46,329 nucleotides of DNA from Accumulibacter sp. (GTDB taxonomy: Bacteria > Pseudomonadota > Gammaproteobacteria > Burkholderiales > Rhodocyclaceae), in contig JAEUOM010000036.1 of NCBI GenBank assembly GCA_016788495.1, forward strand, positions 1-46,329, written 5' to 3'. The notes under the pieces were generated by a model, which did not search any database, was not told the DNA's origin, and saw only the letters and a program-made list of their open reading frames with translations. The position numbers were made by a program, and so were the translations under genes. Positions 9,286 to 19,236 of the stretch are shown one piece after another. Position 1 is the first letter of the stretch, and every line of letters begins with the position of its first letter.

Positions 9286-9300
9286 TAATGTAGCACATTA
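9286..9300. promoter_or_regulatory. Inverted repeat upstream of pbpG (possible operator)
   Basis: TAATGT and ACATTA form perfect 6-nt arms around a 3-nt centre. The site is in the 202-nt AT-richer gap between pbpG and maeB, about 100 nt before the pbpG start. No matching promoter hexamers are certain, so its role is a guess. Confidence 0.3.
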
Positions 9301-9390
9301 TGCACCAGCCCAGGCGAGAAACAAGCCCCTGGCGAAGTCGGGCAAGGTTCCCCACGTCGGCACGGCGACCGGCGCCCGACAGCGGATCGC

Positions 9391-11691
9391 TCAGCGTTCG
9401 TTCATCAGCTTGTCGACCACCGTCAGCGCAGTCATGTTGACGATGCGTCGGACGGTCGCGGTGGAAGTCAGGATATGCACCGGTTGCGCGGCACCGAGGA
9501 GAATCGGACCGATCGTCAGATTGTCACCGGAAGCGATCTTGAGCAGGTTGAAGGAGATGTTCGCGGCATCGAGGGTCGGCATGATCAGCAGGTTGGCCTG
9601 TCCTTTCAGTCGCGCGTCACTCGGAAAGACCCGCTGACGAATGTGCTCGTCGAGGGCGGCGTCGCCATGCATTTCGCCCTCCACCTCGAGCCGCGGTGCC
9701 CGCTCCTTGAGCAGCTTCAGTGTCCTGCGCATTTTGATGGCCGTCGGGGTGTTCTCCGAGCCAAATGACGAGTGCGACAGCAGGGCAACTCGCGGCTGGA
9801 TGCCGAAACGCCGTACTTCGTCGGCAGCGAGCAGCGTCATGTCCGCCAGTTGCTCGGCCGAAGGCTCGTAGTTGATGTACGTGTCGGCAATGAACAGCGT
9901 CCGGTCAGGCAGTACGAGCAGGCTCATGGCGTACAGGTCGCTGACGCCGGGAGCCAGACCGATGACGTTCTCGACGTATTCGCGGTGCACGTCGTGACGA
10001 CCGAAGGTGCCGCAGATCAACCCATCGGCATCGCCCATGCGGACCATCATCGCCCCGAACAGCGACGCCCGGCGGCGAACTTCGCGGCGCGCGAAATCGG
10101 CCGACACCCCCTTGCGCTCCATCAGGCGCCGGTACTCACGCCAGTAGGACTCGAAATGCTCGTCGAAGAAACCATTGTTGTCGGCGTAGACGATGTCGAA
10201 GTCATCGTCCGGCGTGACGCGAAGATTCAGCGCCTCGAGCTTGCGCTCGATCTCGCTGGGATGACCAATGAGGATCGGTCGCGCGATCCCTTCATCGACG
10301 ATCACCTGGATGGCACGCAAAACGCGGTCGTCCTCGCCTTCGGCGAAAACGACGCGCCGGGGTGCCTGCTTGGCCTGCGAGAACACCGGCTTCATGATCA
10401 GGCCAAAGTGATAGACGAACTCGTGCAGACTCTCGCGATACGCTTCCAGGTCCTTGAGCGGCCGGCTCGCGACACCCGACTCCATGGCCGCCTCGGCAAC
10501 TGCCGGGGCGATCTTGCCGATCAGCCGCGGATCGAAGGGATTCGGGATCAGGTACTCGGGGCCGAAGTTGGCATGCTTCTCGCCATACGCCTTGAGCGCG
10601 ACCTCCGACTGCTCGACGCGCGCCAGTTCGGCGATTGCCCGCACCGCTGCCAGCTTCATGGCGTCGTTTATGGTGGTCGCGCCAACGTCCAGCGCGCCGC
10701 GGAAAATGAAGGGAAAGCAGAGGACGTTGTTGACCTGGTTCGGATAGTCCGAACGACCTGTGGCGATGATCGCGTCGTCACGCACCACCTTGACATCTTC
10801 CGGCCGGATCTCGGGCTGGGGATTGGCGAGGGCCATGATCAGCGGCGACGCAGCCATCTGCGCGACCATCTCGGGCTTCAGCACGCCGCCAGCCGACAGT
10901 CCGAGGAAGACATCGGCCCCGACGATCACTTCGCCCAGCGTCCGCGCATCGGTGCGCTTGGCGTAACGCGCCTTGATCTCGTCCATCTCGTCGACGCGCC
11001 CTTGGTACACCAGCCCCTTGATGTCGGTCACCCAGACGTTGTCAACCGGCAGGCCGAGCATCACCAGCAGGTCGAGGCACGCGAGGGCCGCGGCACCGGC
11101 GCCTGAGGTCACCAGCTTGACCTGATCAAGCTCCTTGCCCTGCAGGAAGAGTCCATTGAGGATCGCCGCGCCGACGACGATCGCGGTGCCGTGCTGATCG
11201 TCGTGAAACACCGGAATCTTCATTCGCTGGCGCAGCTTCTGCTCGACGTGGAAGCACTCTGGGGCCTTGATGTCCTCCAGATTGATGCCGCCAAAGGTCG
11301 GTTCCAGCGAAGCGACGATCTCCACCAGACGGTCCGGGTCCCGTTCTTCGATTTCGAGGTCGAAGGCATCGATGTTGGCAAACTTCTTGAACAGAACCGC
11401 CTTGCCTTCCATGACCGGTTTCGCCGCCAGCGGACCGATCGCGCCAAGCCCGAGCACGGCCGTGCCGTTGGTGATCACTCCCACCAGATTGGCGCGCGAG
11501 GTGAGCGTACTGACTTCCGCCGGGGCCGCGGCGATCTCTTCGCACGCTGCCGCGACGCCAGGTGAGTAGGCCATCGAAAGGTCATACTGGTTGGCCAGTT
11601 GCTTTGTCGGCTGTATCGCCACCTTGCCCGGCTTCGGGTTGCGGTGGTAGAACAAGGCGGCGGTGCGCAGTTGCTCTCCTGGTTTTTTCAT
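9391..11691 (-). CDS. maeB: NADP-dependent malic enzyme with C-terminal phosphotransacetylase-like domain (MaeB)
   Basis: Decarboxylates malate to pyruvate, producing NADPH in the cytoplasm. At 766 residues it has the long MaeB layout: a malic enzyme domain (about 1-430) with [13 protein letters not shown] and [15 protein letters not shown], then a phosphotransacetylase-like domain (about 440-766; [15 protein letters not shown]). In characterised MaeB proteins the second domain is regulatory rather than a working transacetylase. The ATG at 11691 gives the standard N-terminus [16 protein letters not shown]. It is transcribed away from pckG, so the two C4/C3 interconverting enzymes share a 361-nt control region. 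Confidence 0.96.
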   Translation of the reverse strand: MKKPGEQLRTAALFYHRNPKPGKVAIQPTKQLANQYDLSMAYSPGVAAACEEIAAAPAEVSTLTSRANLVGVITNGTAVLGLGAIGPLAAKPVMEGKAVLFKKFANIDAFDLEIEERDPDRLVEIVASLEPTFGGINLEDIKAPECFHVEQKLRQRMKIPVFHDDQHGTAIVVGAAILNGLFLQGKELDQVKLVTSGAGAAALACLDLLVMLGLPVDNVWVTDIKGLVYQGRVDEMDEIKARYAKRTDARTLGEVIVGADVFLGLSAGGVLKPEMVAQMAASPLIMALANPQPEIRPEDVKVVRDDAIIATGRSDYPNQVNNVLCFPFIFRGALDVGATTINDAMKLAAVRAIAELARVEQSEVALKAYGEKHANFGPEYLIPNPFDPRLIGKIAPAVAEAAMESGVASRPLKDLEAYRESLHEFVYHFGLIMKPVFSQAKQAPRRVVFAEGEDDRVLRAIQVIVDEGIARPILIGHPSEIERKLEALNLRVTPDDDFDIVYADNNGFFDEHFESYWREYRRLMERKGVSADFARREVRRRASLFGAMMVRMGDADGLICGTFGRHDVHREYVENVIGLAPGVSDLYAMSLLVLPDRTLFIADTYINYEPSAEQLADMTLLAADEVRRFGIQPRVALLSHSSFGSENTPTAIKMRRTLKLLKERAPRLEVEGEMHGDAALDEHIRQRVFPSDARLKGQANLLIMPTLDAANISFNLLKIASGDNLTIGPILLGAAQPVHILTSTATVRRIVNMTALTVVDKLMNER

Positions 11692-12052
11692 CGTTCCTTC
11701 TCCTCATTTTCATCGAGCCAACGCTGGCGTCAATGGGTCACCGGACGGACAGCGACGGCCCGCCTGCGAGGTGCCGCCGGAGCCTGTCAGCAGGCCTCTT
11801 CTCGTTATCGACCGTTGGTGTCAACCGGACCTGTGGCATAATTACACAAACCCTCCAATCCTTGTAGCACCAACGCCTAGCATGCTGAATGTACCCTCCT
11901 GCACTGGGCTTGTTTCTCGCCAACCGCGACCGACGCGTCGCATCCGACCGGGCTGGTCAGACGACTCCGGCTCCCGGCCCTTGCGGTTTGGCTCCGCGCG
12001 CGCCGCTCCACGGTAAATCCCGCTTCTCTACCTTCATTCGAGAGTGATTACC
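11692..12052. other. Intergenic control region between divergent maeB and pckG
   Basis: This 361-nt stretch holds no convincing gene; the short frames crossing it have no ribosome-binding site and no family resemblance. It contains the pckG promoter candidate at 11815-11842 and presumably the maeB promoter. The leader of pckG would be about 200 nt long if that promoter is real. I found no clear riboswitch or attenuator in it. Confidence 0.6.
11815..11842 (+). promoter_or_regulatory. Candidate promoter for pckG with extended -10
   Basis: TTGGTG (11815-11820), a 16-nt spacer and CATAAT (11837-11842). A TG one base before the -10 makes it an extended -10 type. Transcription would start near 11850, about 200 nt before the gene. 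Confidence 0.5.
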
Positions 12053-13891
12053 ATGAACCAGACTGTTTCGATCAACGCCCCCGACTACGTCAAACATGAA
12101 CCCCTGAAGCAATGGGTTGCCGAGATTGCGGCACTCACCGAACCGGCCAGCGTCGTCTGGGCCGACGGTTCGCAGGAGGAATATGATCGGCTCTGCGCCG
12201 AGCTGGTCGAGGCCGGCACCTTCACCAAACTCAAGAAGCGCAAGAACTCGTTCCTCGCTTTCTCGGATCCGTCGGACGTCGCACGCGTCGAAGACCGTAC
12301 CTACATCTGCTCCGCGAAGCAGGAAGACGCAGGTCCGACCAACAACTGGGAAGACCCGGCCAAAATGCGCGGCATCCTCAGCGGCCTGTTCAAGGGCTGC
12401 ATGAAGGGCCGCACGATGTACGTCATCCCGTTCTCGATGGGTCCCATCGGCTCACCGATCGCCCAGATCGGGGTCGAGATCACGGACAGCGCCTACGTCG
12501 TGGTGAACATGCGCATCATGACCCGCATGGGCAAGGACGTTTTCCCGGTCCTCGGTACCGACGGCAGCTTCGTTCCCTGCGTACACTCGATCGGTGCGCC
12601 GAAGGAGCCGGGTCAGCAGGACCCACGCTGGCCGTGCAACCCGACCACCAAGTACATCGTCCATTATCCCGAAACGCGCGAGATCTGGTCCTACGGCTCC
12701 GGCTACGGTGGCAATGCCCTGCTCGGCAAGAAGTGCCTGGCCCTGCGCATCGCCTCCAACATGGCACGTGACGACGGCTGGATGGCCGAGCACATGCTGA
12801 TCCTCGGCGTCGAGTCTCCCGCCGGCGCCAAGCATTACGTCGCCGCCGCCTTCCCGTCCGCCTGCGGCAAGACCAACTTCGCCATGCTGGTACCACCGCA
12901 GAGCCTGAGTGGCTGGAAGATCACCACCATCGGCGACGACATTGCCTGGATCAAGCCGCGCAAGGACAAGGACGGCGTCAGCCGCCTCTACGCGATCAAC
13001 CCGGAAGCCGGCTTCTTCGGCGTTGCCCCCGGCACCAATGACAAGACCAACTTCAACGCCATGGCCTCGCTCGCCGAGAACACCATCTTCACCAACGTCG
13101 CGCTGACCGACGACGGCGACGTCTGGTGGGAAGGCATGGGCCCGGCACCGGCGCATGCGATCGACTGGCAGGGCAACGACTGGACACCGGAGATTGCCAA
13201 GGAGAAGGGAACCAAGGCAGCACACCCGAACTCGCGTTTCACCGCACCCGCTGCGCAGTGCCCGTGCATCGACGAAAAATGGCAGGATCCGGAAGGGGTG
13301 CCGATCTCGGCCTTCCTGTTCGGCGGTCGTCGCGCTTCGACCGTACCGCTGGTCTGCCAGACGCGTGACTGGGAGCATGGCGTCTACGCCGCTGCCACCC
13401 TCGGTTCTGAAACCACCGCGGCCGCCTTCGGTCAGCAGGGTGTCGTTCGTCGCGACCCGTTTGCCATGCTGCCGTTCTGCGGCTACAACATGGCCGACTA
13501 CTACAGCCACTGGCTGAAGATGGGCAAAGCGACCGACAAGCCGGTGCCGATCTTCATGGTCAACTGGTTCCGCATGAACGAGAAGGGTGAATTCGCCTGG
13601 CCCGGCTTCGGCGACAACGCCCGCGTTCTGAAGTGGATCATCGAGCGCTGCGAAGGCAAGGCCTCTGCGCGGGAAACGACCCTCGGCTGGATGCCCAACT
13701 ACGAAGATCTCGACTGGAGTGGCAGCGATTTTTCCAGGACAGAGTTCGCCGGCGTCACCAACCTCGACAGGCAAGCCTGGCTGAATGAACTCGAGGGCGT
13801 CAAGGACTGGTTCGGCAAGATGGGCGACAAGCTGCCTGCGAAACTCGGCGACGTTCGCAACGAGTTCGAGAAGGAATTCCAGGCCGCCTGA
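12053..13891 (+). CDS. pckG: Phosphoenolpyruvate carboxykinase (GTP)
   Basis: Converts oxaloacetate and GTP to phosphoenolpyruvate, the first committed step of gluconeogenesis, or the reverse under carbon-fixing conditions. The 612-residue length fits the GTP-dependent family. The kinase loop [13 protein letters not shown] begins at residue 267, with the reactive-loop cysteine (C271) and P-loop lysine K273 present. [16 protein letters not shown] and [14 protein letters not shown] are also family signatures. I use ATG 12053; a GTG three codons upstream is in frame. A strong terminator follows at 13920. With the divergent maeB it sets carbon flow between TCA-cycle acids and C3 compounds, which matters for organisms cycling between storage and use of PHA and glycogen; that last link is inference. 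Confidence 0.97.
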   Translation: MNQTVSINAPDYVKHEPLKQWVAEIAALTEPASVVWADGSQEEYDRLCAELVEAGTFTKLKKRKNSFLAFSDPSDVARVEDRTYICSAKQEDAGPTNNWEDPAKMRGILSGLFKGCMKGRTMYVIPFSMGPIGSPIAQIGVEITDSAYVVVNMRIMTRMGKDVFPVLGTDGSFVPCVHSIGAPKEPGQQDPRWPCNPTTKYIVHYPETREIWSYGSGYGGNALLGKKCLALRIASNMARDDGWMAEHMLILGVESPAGAKHYVAAAFPSACGKTNFAMLVPPQSLSGWKITTIGDDIAWIKPRKDKDGVSRLYAINPEAGFFGVAPGTNDKTNFNAMASLAENTIFTNVALTDDGDVWWEGMGPAPAHAIDWQGNDWTPEIAKEKGTKAAHPNSRFTAPAAQCPCIDEKWQDPEGVPISAFLFGGRRASTVPLVCQTRDWEHGVYAAATLGSETTAAAFGQQGVVRRDPFAMLPFCGYNMADYYSHWLKMGKATDKPVPIFMVNWFRMNEKGEFAWPGFGDNARVLKWIIERCEGKASARETTLGWMPNYEDLDWSGSDFSRTEFAGVTNLDRQAWLNELEGVKDWFGKMGDKLPAKLGDVRNEFEKEFQAA

Positions 13892-13919
13892 TCGACGGAA
13901 CGGCGCCATGGCCGACAGC

Positions 13920-13945
13920 AAGCCGCCTGCGGGCGGCTTCCTTTT
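13920..13945 (+). terminator. Rho-independent terminator of pckG
   Basis: AAGCCGCC and GGCGGCTT form an 8-bp stem with a 4-nt loop, followed by CCTTTT. It lies 28 nt past the pckG stop. Confidence 0.85.
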
Positions 13946-14007
13946 GTCGGCATGCCGGCTTGCGGGTAAACTGGCGGCTTCATCCGGACCGTGAGCAACA
14001 CACCATC

Positions 14008-15174
14008 ATGCCAAGTTTTCCCGCGCACCGCCTGGCCGACATCGCACCCTTCCACGTCATGGAGTTGATGGCACGTGCCAAGGAACTGGAGGCCGGCGGC
14101 CGCGACATCATCCACATGGAGGTCGGCGAGCCGGACTTCCCCACTCCGCCACCGATCGTCGCGGCAGCGCAGGCGCACATCGCCACCGGCCACGTTCGCT
14201 ATACGGCCGCACTCGGCCTGCCCGAACTGCGTGCCGCGATCGCCGGCTTTTATGCCACGCGCTACGGCGTCAGCGTTCCGGCATCGCGCATCGTCGTCAC
14301 CGCCGGCGCTTCGGGCGGACTGCTGCTGGCGATGGCCTGTCTCGCCGAACCGGGCAGCGAATGGCTGCTGACCGACCCGGGCTACCCCTGTAACCGGCAC
14401 TTCGTGCGCTGCTTCGAGGGCCGGCCGATCGGTATTCCAGTGCACGGCGAGAGCGATTTCCAGCCGACGCCGGATGATCTGGAGCGATTCTGGAACGAAC
14501 GCACAGCCGGGGCCCTGTTCGCATCTCCGGCCAACCCGACGGGAACCCTGCTCGCCGACGAGACGCTGGCCGACATCGCCCGCCTTGTCCGCGAAAGGGG
14601 CGGACAGCTGATCATCGACGAGATCTACCATGGGCTCACCTACGGGCGCGAGGCCACGACCGCGCTCGAGTTCGGCGATGACATCTTCGTCGTCCAGAGC
14701 TTCTCGAAGTACTTCAACATGACCGGCTGGCGTCTCGGCTGGCTTGTCGTCCCGCCACGCTTCGTGCGCGACATCGAGAAGCTGGCGCAGAATCTCTTCA
14801 TTTCGCCGTCGGCGGCGGCGCAGTACGCTGCCTTGTCAGCGTTCGCGCCAGCCACCATCGGCATCCTCGAGGAGCGCCGCCAGGAGTTCCAGAAGCGGCG
14901 GGACTTCCTTGCGCCAGCACTAAAGAACCTGGGCTTTCGCTTCCCGGCGAGGCCGCAGGGAGCCTTCTATCTCTATGCCGACTGCTCGCAGCTGACCAGC
15001 GACAGCGCTCGTTTTGCCAGCGAGCTGCTCGAGTCTGCCGGAGTTGCCGCAACGCCTGGTCTCGACTTCGGCAGCAACCTGCCTGAGAAGTACCTGCGCT
15101 TTGCCTACACCAGCGCAACGGCGCGACTGGCTGAGGCGGTCGACCGGATTCGCCGCTTTCTCGGGCAGGGCTGA
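14008..15174 (+). CDS. Class I/II pyridoxal-phosphate aminotransferase
   Basis: A 388-residue cytoplasmic aminotransferase of the aspartate/aromatic family. The N-terminal MEVGEPDFPTPP, the SPANPTG box and the SFSKYFNMTGWRLGW box are present; K234 is the expected Schiff-base lysine. The frame extends back to a TTG at 13960, but ATG 14008 fits the family better. The substrate cannot be told from sequence; aspartate, alanine or N-succinyldiaminopimelate are all plausible. It converges with ampD, 31 nt away. Confidence 0.9.
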   Translation: MPSFPAHRLADIAPFHVMELMARAKELEAGGRDIIHMEVGEPDFPTPPPIVAAAQAHIATGHVRYTAALGLPELRAAIAGFYATRYGVSVPASRIVVTAGASGGLLLAMACLAEPGSEWLLTDPGYPCNRHFVRCFEGRPIGIPVHGESDFQPTPDDLERFWNERTAGALFASPANPTGTLLADETLADIARLVRERGGQLIIDEIYHGLTYGREATTALEFGDDIFVVQSFSKYFNMTGWRLGWLVVPPRFVRDIEKLAQNLFISPSAAAQYAALSAFAPATIGILEERRQEFQKRRDFLAPALKNLGFRFPARPQGAFYLYADCSQLTSDSARFASELLESAGVAATPGLDFGSNLPEKYLRFAYTSATARLAEAVDRIRRFLGQG

Positions 15175-15205
15175 CGGATCGCCGCCGGCTCAGGCGCTGC
15201 CGGTG

Positions 15206-15787
15206 TCAGCACAGCAAGCCTGGCAGCTTGCCGATTGACGCCAGACGGCGCCAGTCAAAGCAGGGCCCGGGATCGGTCTTGCGGCCGGGAGCAATGTCAC
15301 TGTGACCGACCACTGCGGTGACAGGAAAATGTACGCAGAAGAACCGGAGCAGCGGCAACAGGCATGCGTACTGCGCCTCGGCAAAAGGAAGTTCGTCACA
15401 GCCCTCGAGTTCGATACCGAGCGAGAAGTCGTTGCAGCGCGGTCGGCCCTGCCAGCACGAGAGCCCCGCATGCCAGGCGCGCTGATGACACGAGACGAAC
15501 TGGATCAGCTCACCATCGCGTCGGATCAGGAAGTGTGCCGAAACCCGCAGGCCGGCGATCCGGGCGAAGTAGGGATGAGCCGTGGCGTCGAGCCGATTGG
15601 TGAACAGCCGCATGATGGCATCGCCGCCGAAGCAGGCGGGCGGCAGGCTGATCGCATGCACGACGATCAGCGAGATCGTCTCGCCTGCTGGCCGGTCGTC
15701 GCAGTTGGGCGACTCGATGCGCAAGGCACCGTCGAGCCAACCCGCATCGCTGATTGCCGGCGTGACTGGCAGACGAGACCAGCTCAT
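15206..15787 (-). CDS. ampD: 1,6-anhydro-N-acetylmuramyl-L-alanine amidase AmpD
   Basis: Cytoplasmic zinc amidase that removes the peptide from anhydromuramyl-peptides during cell-wall recycling. The 193 residues match AmpD length. The expected zinc ligands are H44 (VVHAIS), H162 (VVGHSDIAPGRKTDPG) and D172; E126 (GIELEG) and K170 fit the catalytic pair known from enterobacterial AmpD. No signal peptide is seen, as expected for AmpD rather than AmiD. It overlaps the pilR stop by 4 nt, so it is translated from the pil regulator transcript or coupled to it. Confidence 0.95.
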   Translation of the reverse strand: MSWSRLPVTPAISDAGWLDGALRIESPNCDDRPAGETISLIVVHAISLPPACFGGDAIMRLFTNRLDATAHPYFARIAGLRVSAHFLIRRDGELIQFVSCHQRAWHAGLSCWQGRPRCNDFSLGIELEGCDELPFAEAQYACLLPLLRFFCVHFPVTAVVGHSDIAPGRKTDPGPCFDWRRLASIGKLPGLLC

Positions 15788-17151
15788 TCCTCGATGCCCA
15801 ACCGCTCAATCCGGTAGCGCAGCGAGCGGAAGCTGACACCCAGCAGACGGGCCGCCGCCGTACGATTGAAATCGGTCTTGCTCAGCGCCTCAAGAATGGC
15901 CTGTTTCTCGACACGATTGATGTAGTCATCAAGGGTTTCGCCCTCCCTGCCGAGACTGTCGCGAACCGCGGTCTCCGGCGCCAGTTGCAGATCGTCGACC
16001 GCCACTGTCGCGCCGCTGCACAGCGCTGTGGCACGCTCCAGGATGTTCTCGAGCTCGCGGACATTGCCCGGAAAACTGTAGTCGTTCAGAATCCGGGCGG
16101 CATCCGGATCGAGGCGCGGCGGCTGCGGCCCACAAAGCCGGACGAGCATGGCTTCGGCCAAGGGTGCGATATCCTCACGGCGCTCGCGCAGCGGCGGCAT
16201 TTTCAGTTCGATCACGTTGACGCGATAGTACAGATCCTGGCGGAAGGTGCCGGCATCGACGCAATCCCTGAGCTGGTGATGCGTCGCCGAAATGATCCGC
16301 AGGTCGACCGCTTCCTCGACGGTGCTGCCGACCCGGCGCACTCTCTTCTCCTGAATCGCGCGCAGGAGCTTGACCTGCATCCCCAACGGCAGGTCCGCCA
16401 CCTCGTCGAGAAACAGCGTCCCCCCCTGCGCCGCTTGGAAGAACCCGGGGCGATCGCTGTCGGCCCCGGTGAAGGCCCCCTTGCGATAGCCGAAGAACTC
16501 ACTCTCCATCAGGTTCTCTGGAATCGCTCCGCAGTTCACTGGCACGAAGGGTGCGTTGCGGCGCGCGCTTTGATCGTGAATCAGTCGCGCCGCCAGCTCC
16601 TTGCCGGTGCCCGACTCGCCGGAGATATAGACGGGCGCCTGGCTGCGGGCGAGCTTGTCGATCATCTCGCGCACATGCGTGATCGCCGGCGACTTGCCGA
16701 TGAGCCGTGTCGCCGCTTCGCTGGCCTCACCCTCATCCGCACCGCCGCTGCGCCGTGGCAGGTTGAGAGCCGACTTGATCAGGCTGCGCAACTGCTCGAG
16801 CGCGACCGGTTTGGCGAGATAGTCGAAAGCTCCGGCTTTCAGCGCCGCAACCGCATTCTGCGTCGTGCCAAAAGCGGTGATCACCGCCACCGGCGTCTCG
16901 CCGTAACTCTCGGCGATCAGTCTGACGATCGCCAGCCCATCCCCGTCGGGCAGTCGCATGTCCGTCAGGCATAGCTGATAGCGCTGCTGTTCGAGGAATT
17001 TCCGGGCCTCGGAAACCGTCGCCGCACAGTCTGCCAGAAGCCCCATCCGTGCCAGCGTGAGATCGAGAAGCTCGCGGATATCCGCCTCATCATCGACCAC
17101 CAGCACACGGGCCAGGTCGCCGCGTGGGCGACGTTGCACCTTGCCAGTCAA
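15784..17151 (-). CDS. pilR: Sigma-54-dependent response regulator PilR
   Basis: Response regulator of the PilSR pair, known to activate type IV pilin transcription with RNA polymerase sigma-54. From the chosen start (455 residues) there is a receiver domain with phospho-acceptor D64 (LTDMRLPDGDG) and K114, then an AAA+ activator domain with Walker A GESGTGKE at 178-185, the sigma-54 contact motif GAFTGA near 240 and Walker [10 protein letters not shown], then a Fis-type helix-turn-helix at the C-terminus (NRTAAARLLGVSFRSLRYRI). The start is unsettled: TTG 17151 overlaps the pilS stop as TTGA and has GGGGAGGG upstream; GTG 17139 and GTG 17235 are alternatives. No pilin gene lies in the window. 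Confidence 0.93.
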   Translation of the reverse strand: MTGKVQRRPRGDLARVLVVDDEADIRELLDLTLARMGLLADCAATVSEARKFLEQQRYQLCLTDMRLPDGDGLAIVRLIAESYGETPVAVITAFGTTQNAVAALKAGAFDYLAKPVALEQLRSLIKSALNLPRRSGGADEGEASEAATRLIGKSPAITHVREMIDKLARSQAPVYISGESGTGKELAARLIHDQSARRNAPFVPVNCGAIPENLMESEFFGYRKGAFTGADSDRPGFFQAAQGGTLFLDEVADLPLGMQVKLLRAIQEKRVRRVGSTVEEAVDLRIISATHHQLRDCVDAGTFRQDLYYRVNVIELKMPPLRERREDIAPLAEAMLVRLCGPQPPRLDPDAARILNDYSFPGNVRELENILERATALCSGATVAVDDLQLAPETAVRDSLGREGETLDDYINRVEKQAILEALSKTDFNRTAAARLLGVSFRSLRYRIERLGIEE

Positions 17152-18770
17152 CAACCCAGAGCCCTCCCCAGGAGACGAAAATCGGCACCCTTGCCTCGTC
17201 CGAACAGGTCGAGACGGGCTTCGTTCGCCTCGCACAGTTCGCGTGCGATGTACAAACCAAGACCGGTGCCGCGGTGGTGGGTCGTGAAGAAGGGTTCGAA
17301 GATCTGCTCGCGCAAATCGTCGGCCACACCCTCGCCATCGTCAACCACACGCACTTCCACCTGCCCAGCCACCTTGCCATCGCCAACCAGCAGGCGAACA
17401 CTGCCCGTCAGTCGTCGGGAATGCCGAAGGGCGTTGCTGAGCAGGTTCCACAATACCTGGTGCAGGTGCGAACGATCGAAACAGATGCTCGCCCTGCCGG
17501 AGACCTCCAGCCGAATCACATCGGCGGCGAGTTGCTCCCTACCCGACCACTGTTCGACGAATGCCGGCAGCAACTGGCGCAGGTCGATCAGCTCACTATA
17601 CACGCGATCACGACGCCCCAGCTCCAGGACATCGCTGACGATACGCTCCACGCGCTGGGTGTTGTCCAGCAGGATGCGCAACAGGCGTTCGTACAGTTCG
17701 CCGCGTCGCTCCTCCCGCATCAGCTCCCCGGCATGGCGGATCGCCGACAGCGGATTGCGGATCTCATGTGCGATACTCGCGGTCAGGCGACCAAGCGCCG
17801 CCAGCTTGATCTGCTGCGCCTGCTCCCGCAGGCGGCTCATGTCCTCGAGAAACACCAGCACATCACTGTCGCCACTGGTGGTGGCGACGAACCTGGCACG
17901 CAACTGCGTTCCTTTCGCGGGCACCTGCACCAGCACTGCGACGTCGCCACGCTCCTGCCGCCAGTCAGCGAAGGCCTGCAGCAGCTCGGGCGAGCACTCG
18001 CACAGAGCCGGCTCGCCCCTTTCGCTGGCGGCAAGAAGCTGCCGGGCGCGCGGGTTGCTTTGTGCAACCCGCGCGTCACTGCCGACAACCAGAACTCCCT
18101 CCTGCATCTCCTCGATGACTCTCTGGCTGACCAGCGTCTGTTTTTTCAGATCGATGCCGCGGCGACGGGCGAGTTCCTCGTTGGCAAGGACCCGACGGGC
18201 GAGCAACCGTGCCGAGAGGGCAACCGCGAAGAAGGCGATGCTGAACACGCCGGCATGGAAGAAGGCGGCGGCTTCAAGATCGGTCTGCAGTCCGCGATAG
18301 GACTGCTCGATGAGCACGGCAAGGGTCGCCAGCGCGGCATAGAAGATCACCAGGCGCCCCTGACCGACGAGGCCGGCACCAGCAAGGGTCACCAGAAGCA
18401 TCGAGCCGAAACCACTGCCAAGGCCGCCTCCGACGTGAATCAGCAGCGTCATCACCAGCACGTCGACGAGCACGCTGACGGTGATCTGGGTGCTCGCGTG
18501 CTGCCGCCAGGCGTACGCGACAACGGCCGAGAGGATCGTGCCGACGAGGTATCCGCCGGCAAGCACGAGGTGCTGCAATCCCTGGTGCCAGGTGGCAACG
18601 GGAAAGGCAGCAGGATAAAGAAGCGCCGAAAAGAAAAGCAGCGCGGCCACTACCAGGCGGTAGAGGTTGAAGTACCGCAGCGTCTTCCAGCGCGTCTCGG
18701 AGAAGCTCTCCTCGCCACGTCCCAGCGCCGTCGACGCAGACTGCTCAGCCGCCGCCGTTTCCGGATTCAC
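17148..18770 (-). CDS. pilS: Membrane sensor histidine kinase PilS
   Basis: Sensor kinase that phosphorylates PilR. The frame from GTG 18770 gives 540 residues: about six N-terminal membrane helices (from LYRLVVAALLFFSALLYPAAF to FFAVALSARLLARRV), a PAS-like region (LVVGSDARVAQSNPRARQLL), the H-box LTASIAHEIRNPLSAIRH, the N-box HQVLWNLLSNALRHS, and the ATP-lid motifs DDGEGVADDL and GTGLGLYIA. All catalytic motifs are intact. The open frame reaches 18842, but GTG 18770 limits overlap with the small upstream gene to 26 nt. It is ordered as in other betaproteobacteria: PP0621-like gene, pilS, pilR, ampD. Confidence 0.93.
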   Translation of the reverse strand: MNPETAAAEQSASTALGRGEESFSETRWKTLRYFNLYRLVVAALLFFSALLYPAAFPVATWHQGLQHLVLAGGYLVGTILSAVVAYAWRQHASTQITVSVLVDVLVMTLLIHVGGGLGSGFGSMLLVTLAGAGLVGQGRLVIFYAALATLAVLIEQSYRGLQTDLEAAAFFHAGVFSIAFFAVALSARLLARRVLANEELARRRGIDLKKQTLVSQRVIEEMQEGVLVVGSDARVAQSNPRARQLLAASERGEPALCECSPELLQAFADWRQERGDVAVLVQVPAKGTQLRARFVATTSGDSDVLVFLEDMSRLREQAQQIKLAALGRLTASIAHEIRNPLSAIRHAGELMREERRGELYERLLRILLDNTQRVERIVSDVLELGRRDRVYSELIDLRQLLPAFVEQWSGREQLAADVIRLEVSGRASICFDRSHLHQVLWNLLSNALRHSRRLTGSVRLLVGDGKVAGQVEVRVVDDGEGVADDLREQIFEPFFTTHHRGTGLGLYIARELCEANEARLDLFGRGKGADFRLLGRALGC

Positions 18771-18972
18771 GCAGGTGAGCGGCACAGCAATAGTAACGAC
18801 CGTCGGCAAGCAGGCTCTCGCTGACCGGCTGGTTGACGCCACAGTGAGCGCATTGGACCATCCGCTCGACCTCGCGGCCGCGCGGCGTGTCCGTCCTGTC
18901 GGGCTTGCGGAGACGGCGCCACACCCACCATGCGAAGAGCGCGAGAGCGAGCAAAAGGAAGTATTTGGTCAT
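18745..18972 (-). CDS. PP0621-family small membrane protein
   Basis: A 75-residue protein starting at ATG 18972 (MTKYFLLLALALFAWWVWRR): one N-terminal membrane helix, a basic cytoplasmic stretch, then a compact C-terminal metal-binding-like motif with paired cysteines (CAHCGVNQPVSES … YYCCAAHL). This layout matches the PP0621 family of unknown function regularly found before pilS in betaproteobacteria. It overlaps the pilS start by 26 nt, so coupling with the pilus regulators is likely. The upstream in-frame extension to 19113 lacks a start signal and is not included. Confidence 0.82.
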   Translation of the reverse strand: MTKYFLLLALALFAWWVWRRLRKPDRTDTPRGREVERMVQCAHCGVNQPVSESLLADGRYYCCAAHLRESGNGGG

Positions 18973-19141
18973 CGCCAGAAAAGGTCTGCAGAGCACCGCA
19001 GGATAGCAGATGGCCGGCGCCGACGGCCAGCCATGGTCAGCGCAGATCGGACAGAAAGCGCCGTCGGTACACGCGAACCGCGCCGGCTCCGGCGACGGAC
19101 CGCCGGGCAGCACCGGAGTTGCAAGGCTTGGTTTTGGCGGT

Positions 19142-19218
<77 letters not shown>

Positions 19219-19236
19219 ACCGAAGCGACACCAGAG

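Noticed and set aside
17148..17235. Possible frameshift joining pilS and pilR
   Set aside because: Both proteins are complete; the overlap is explained by alternative PilR starts, TTGA overlap being normal coupling.
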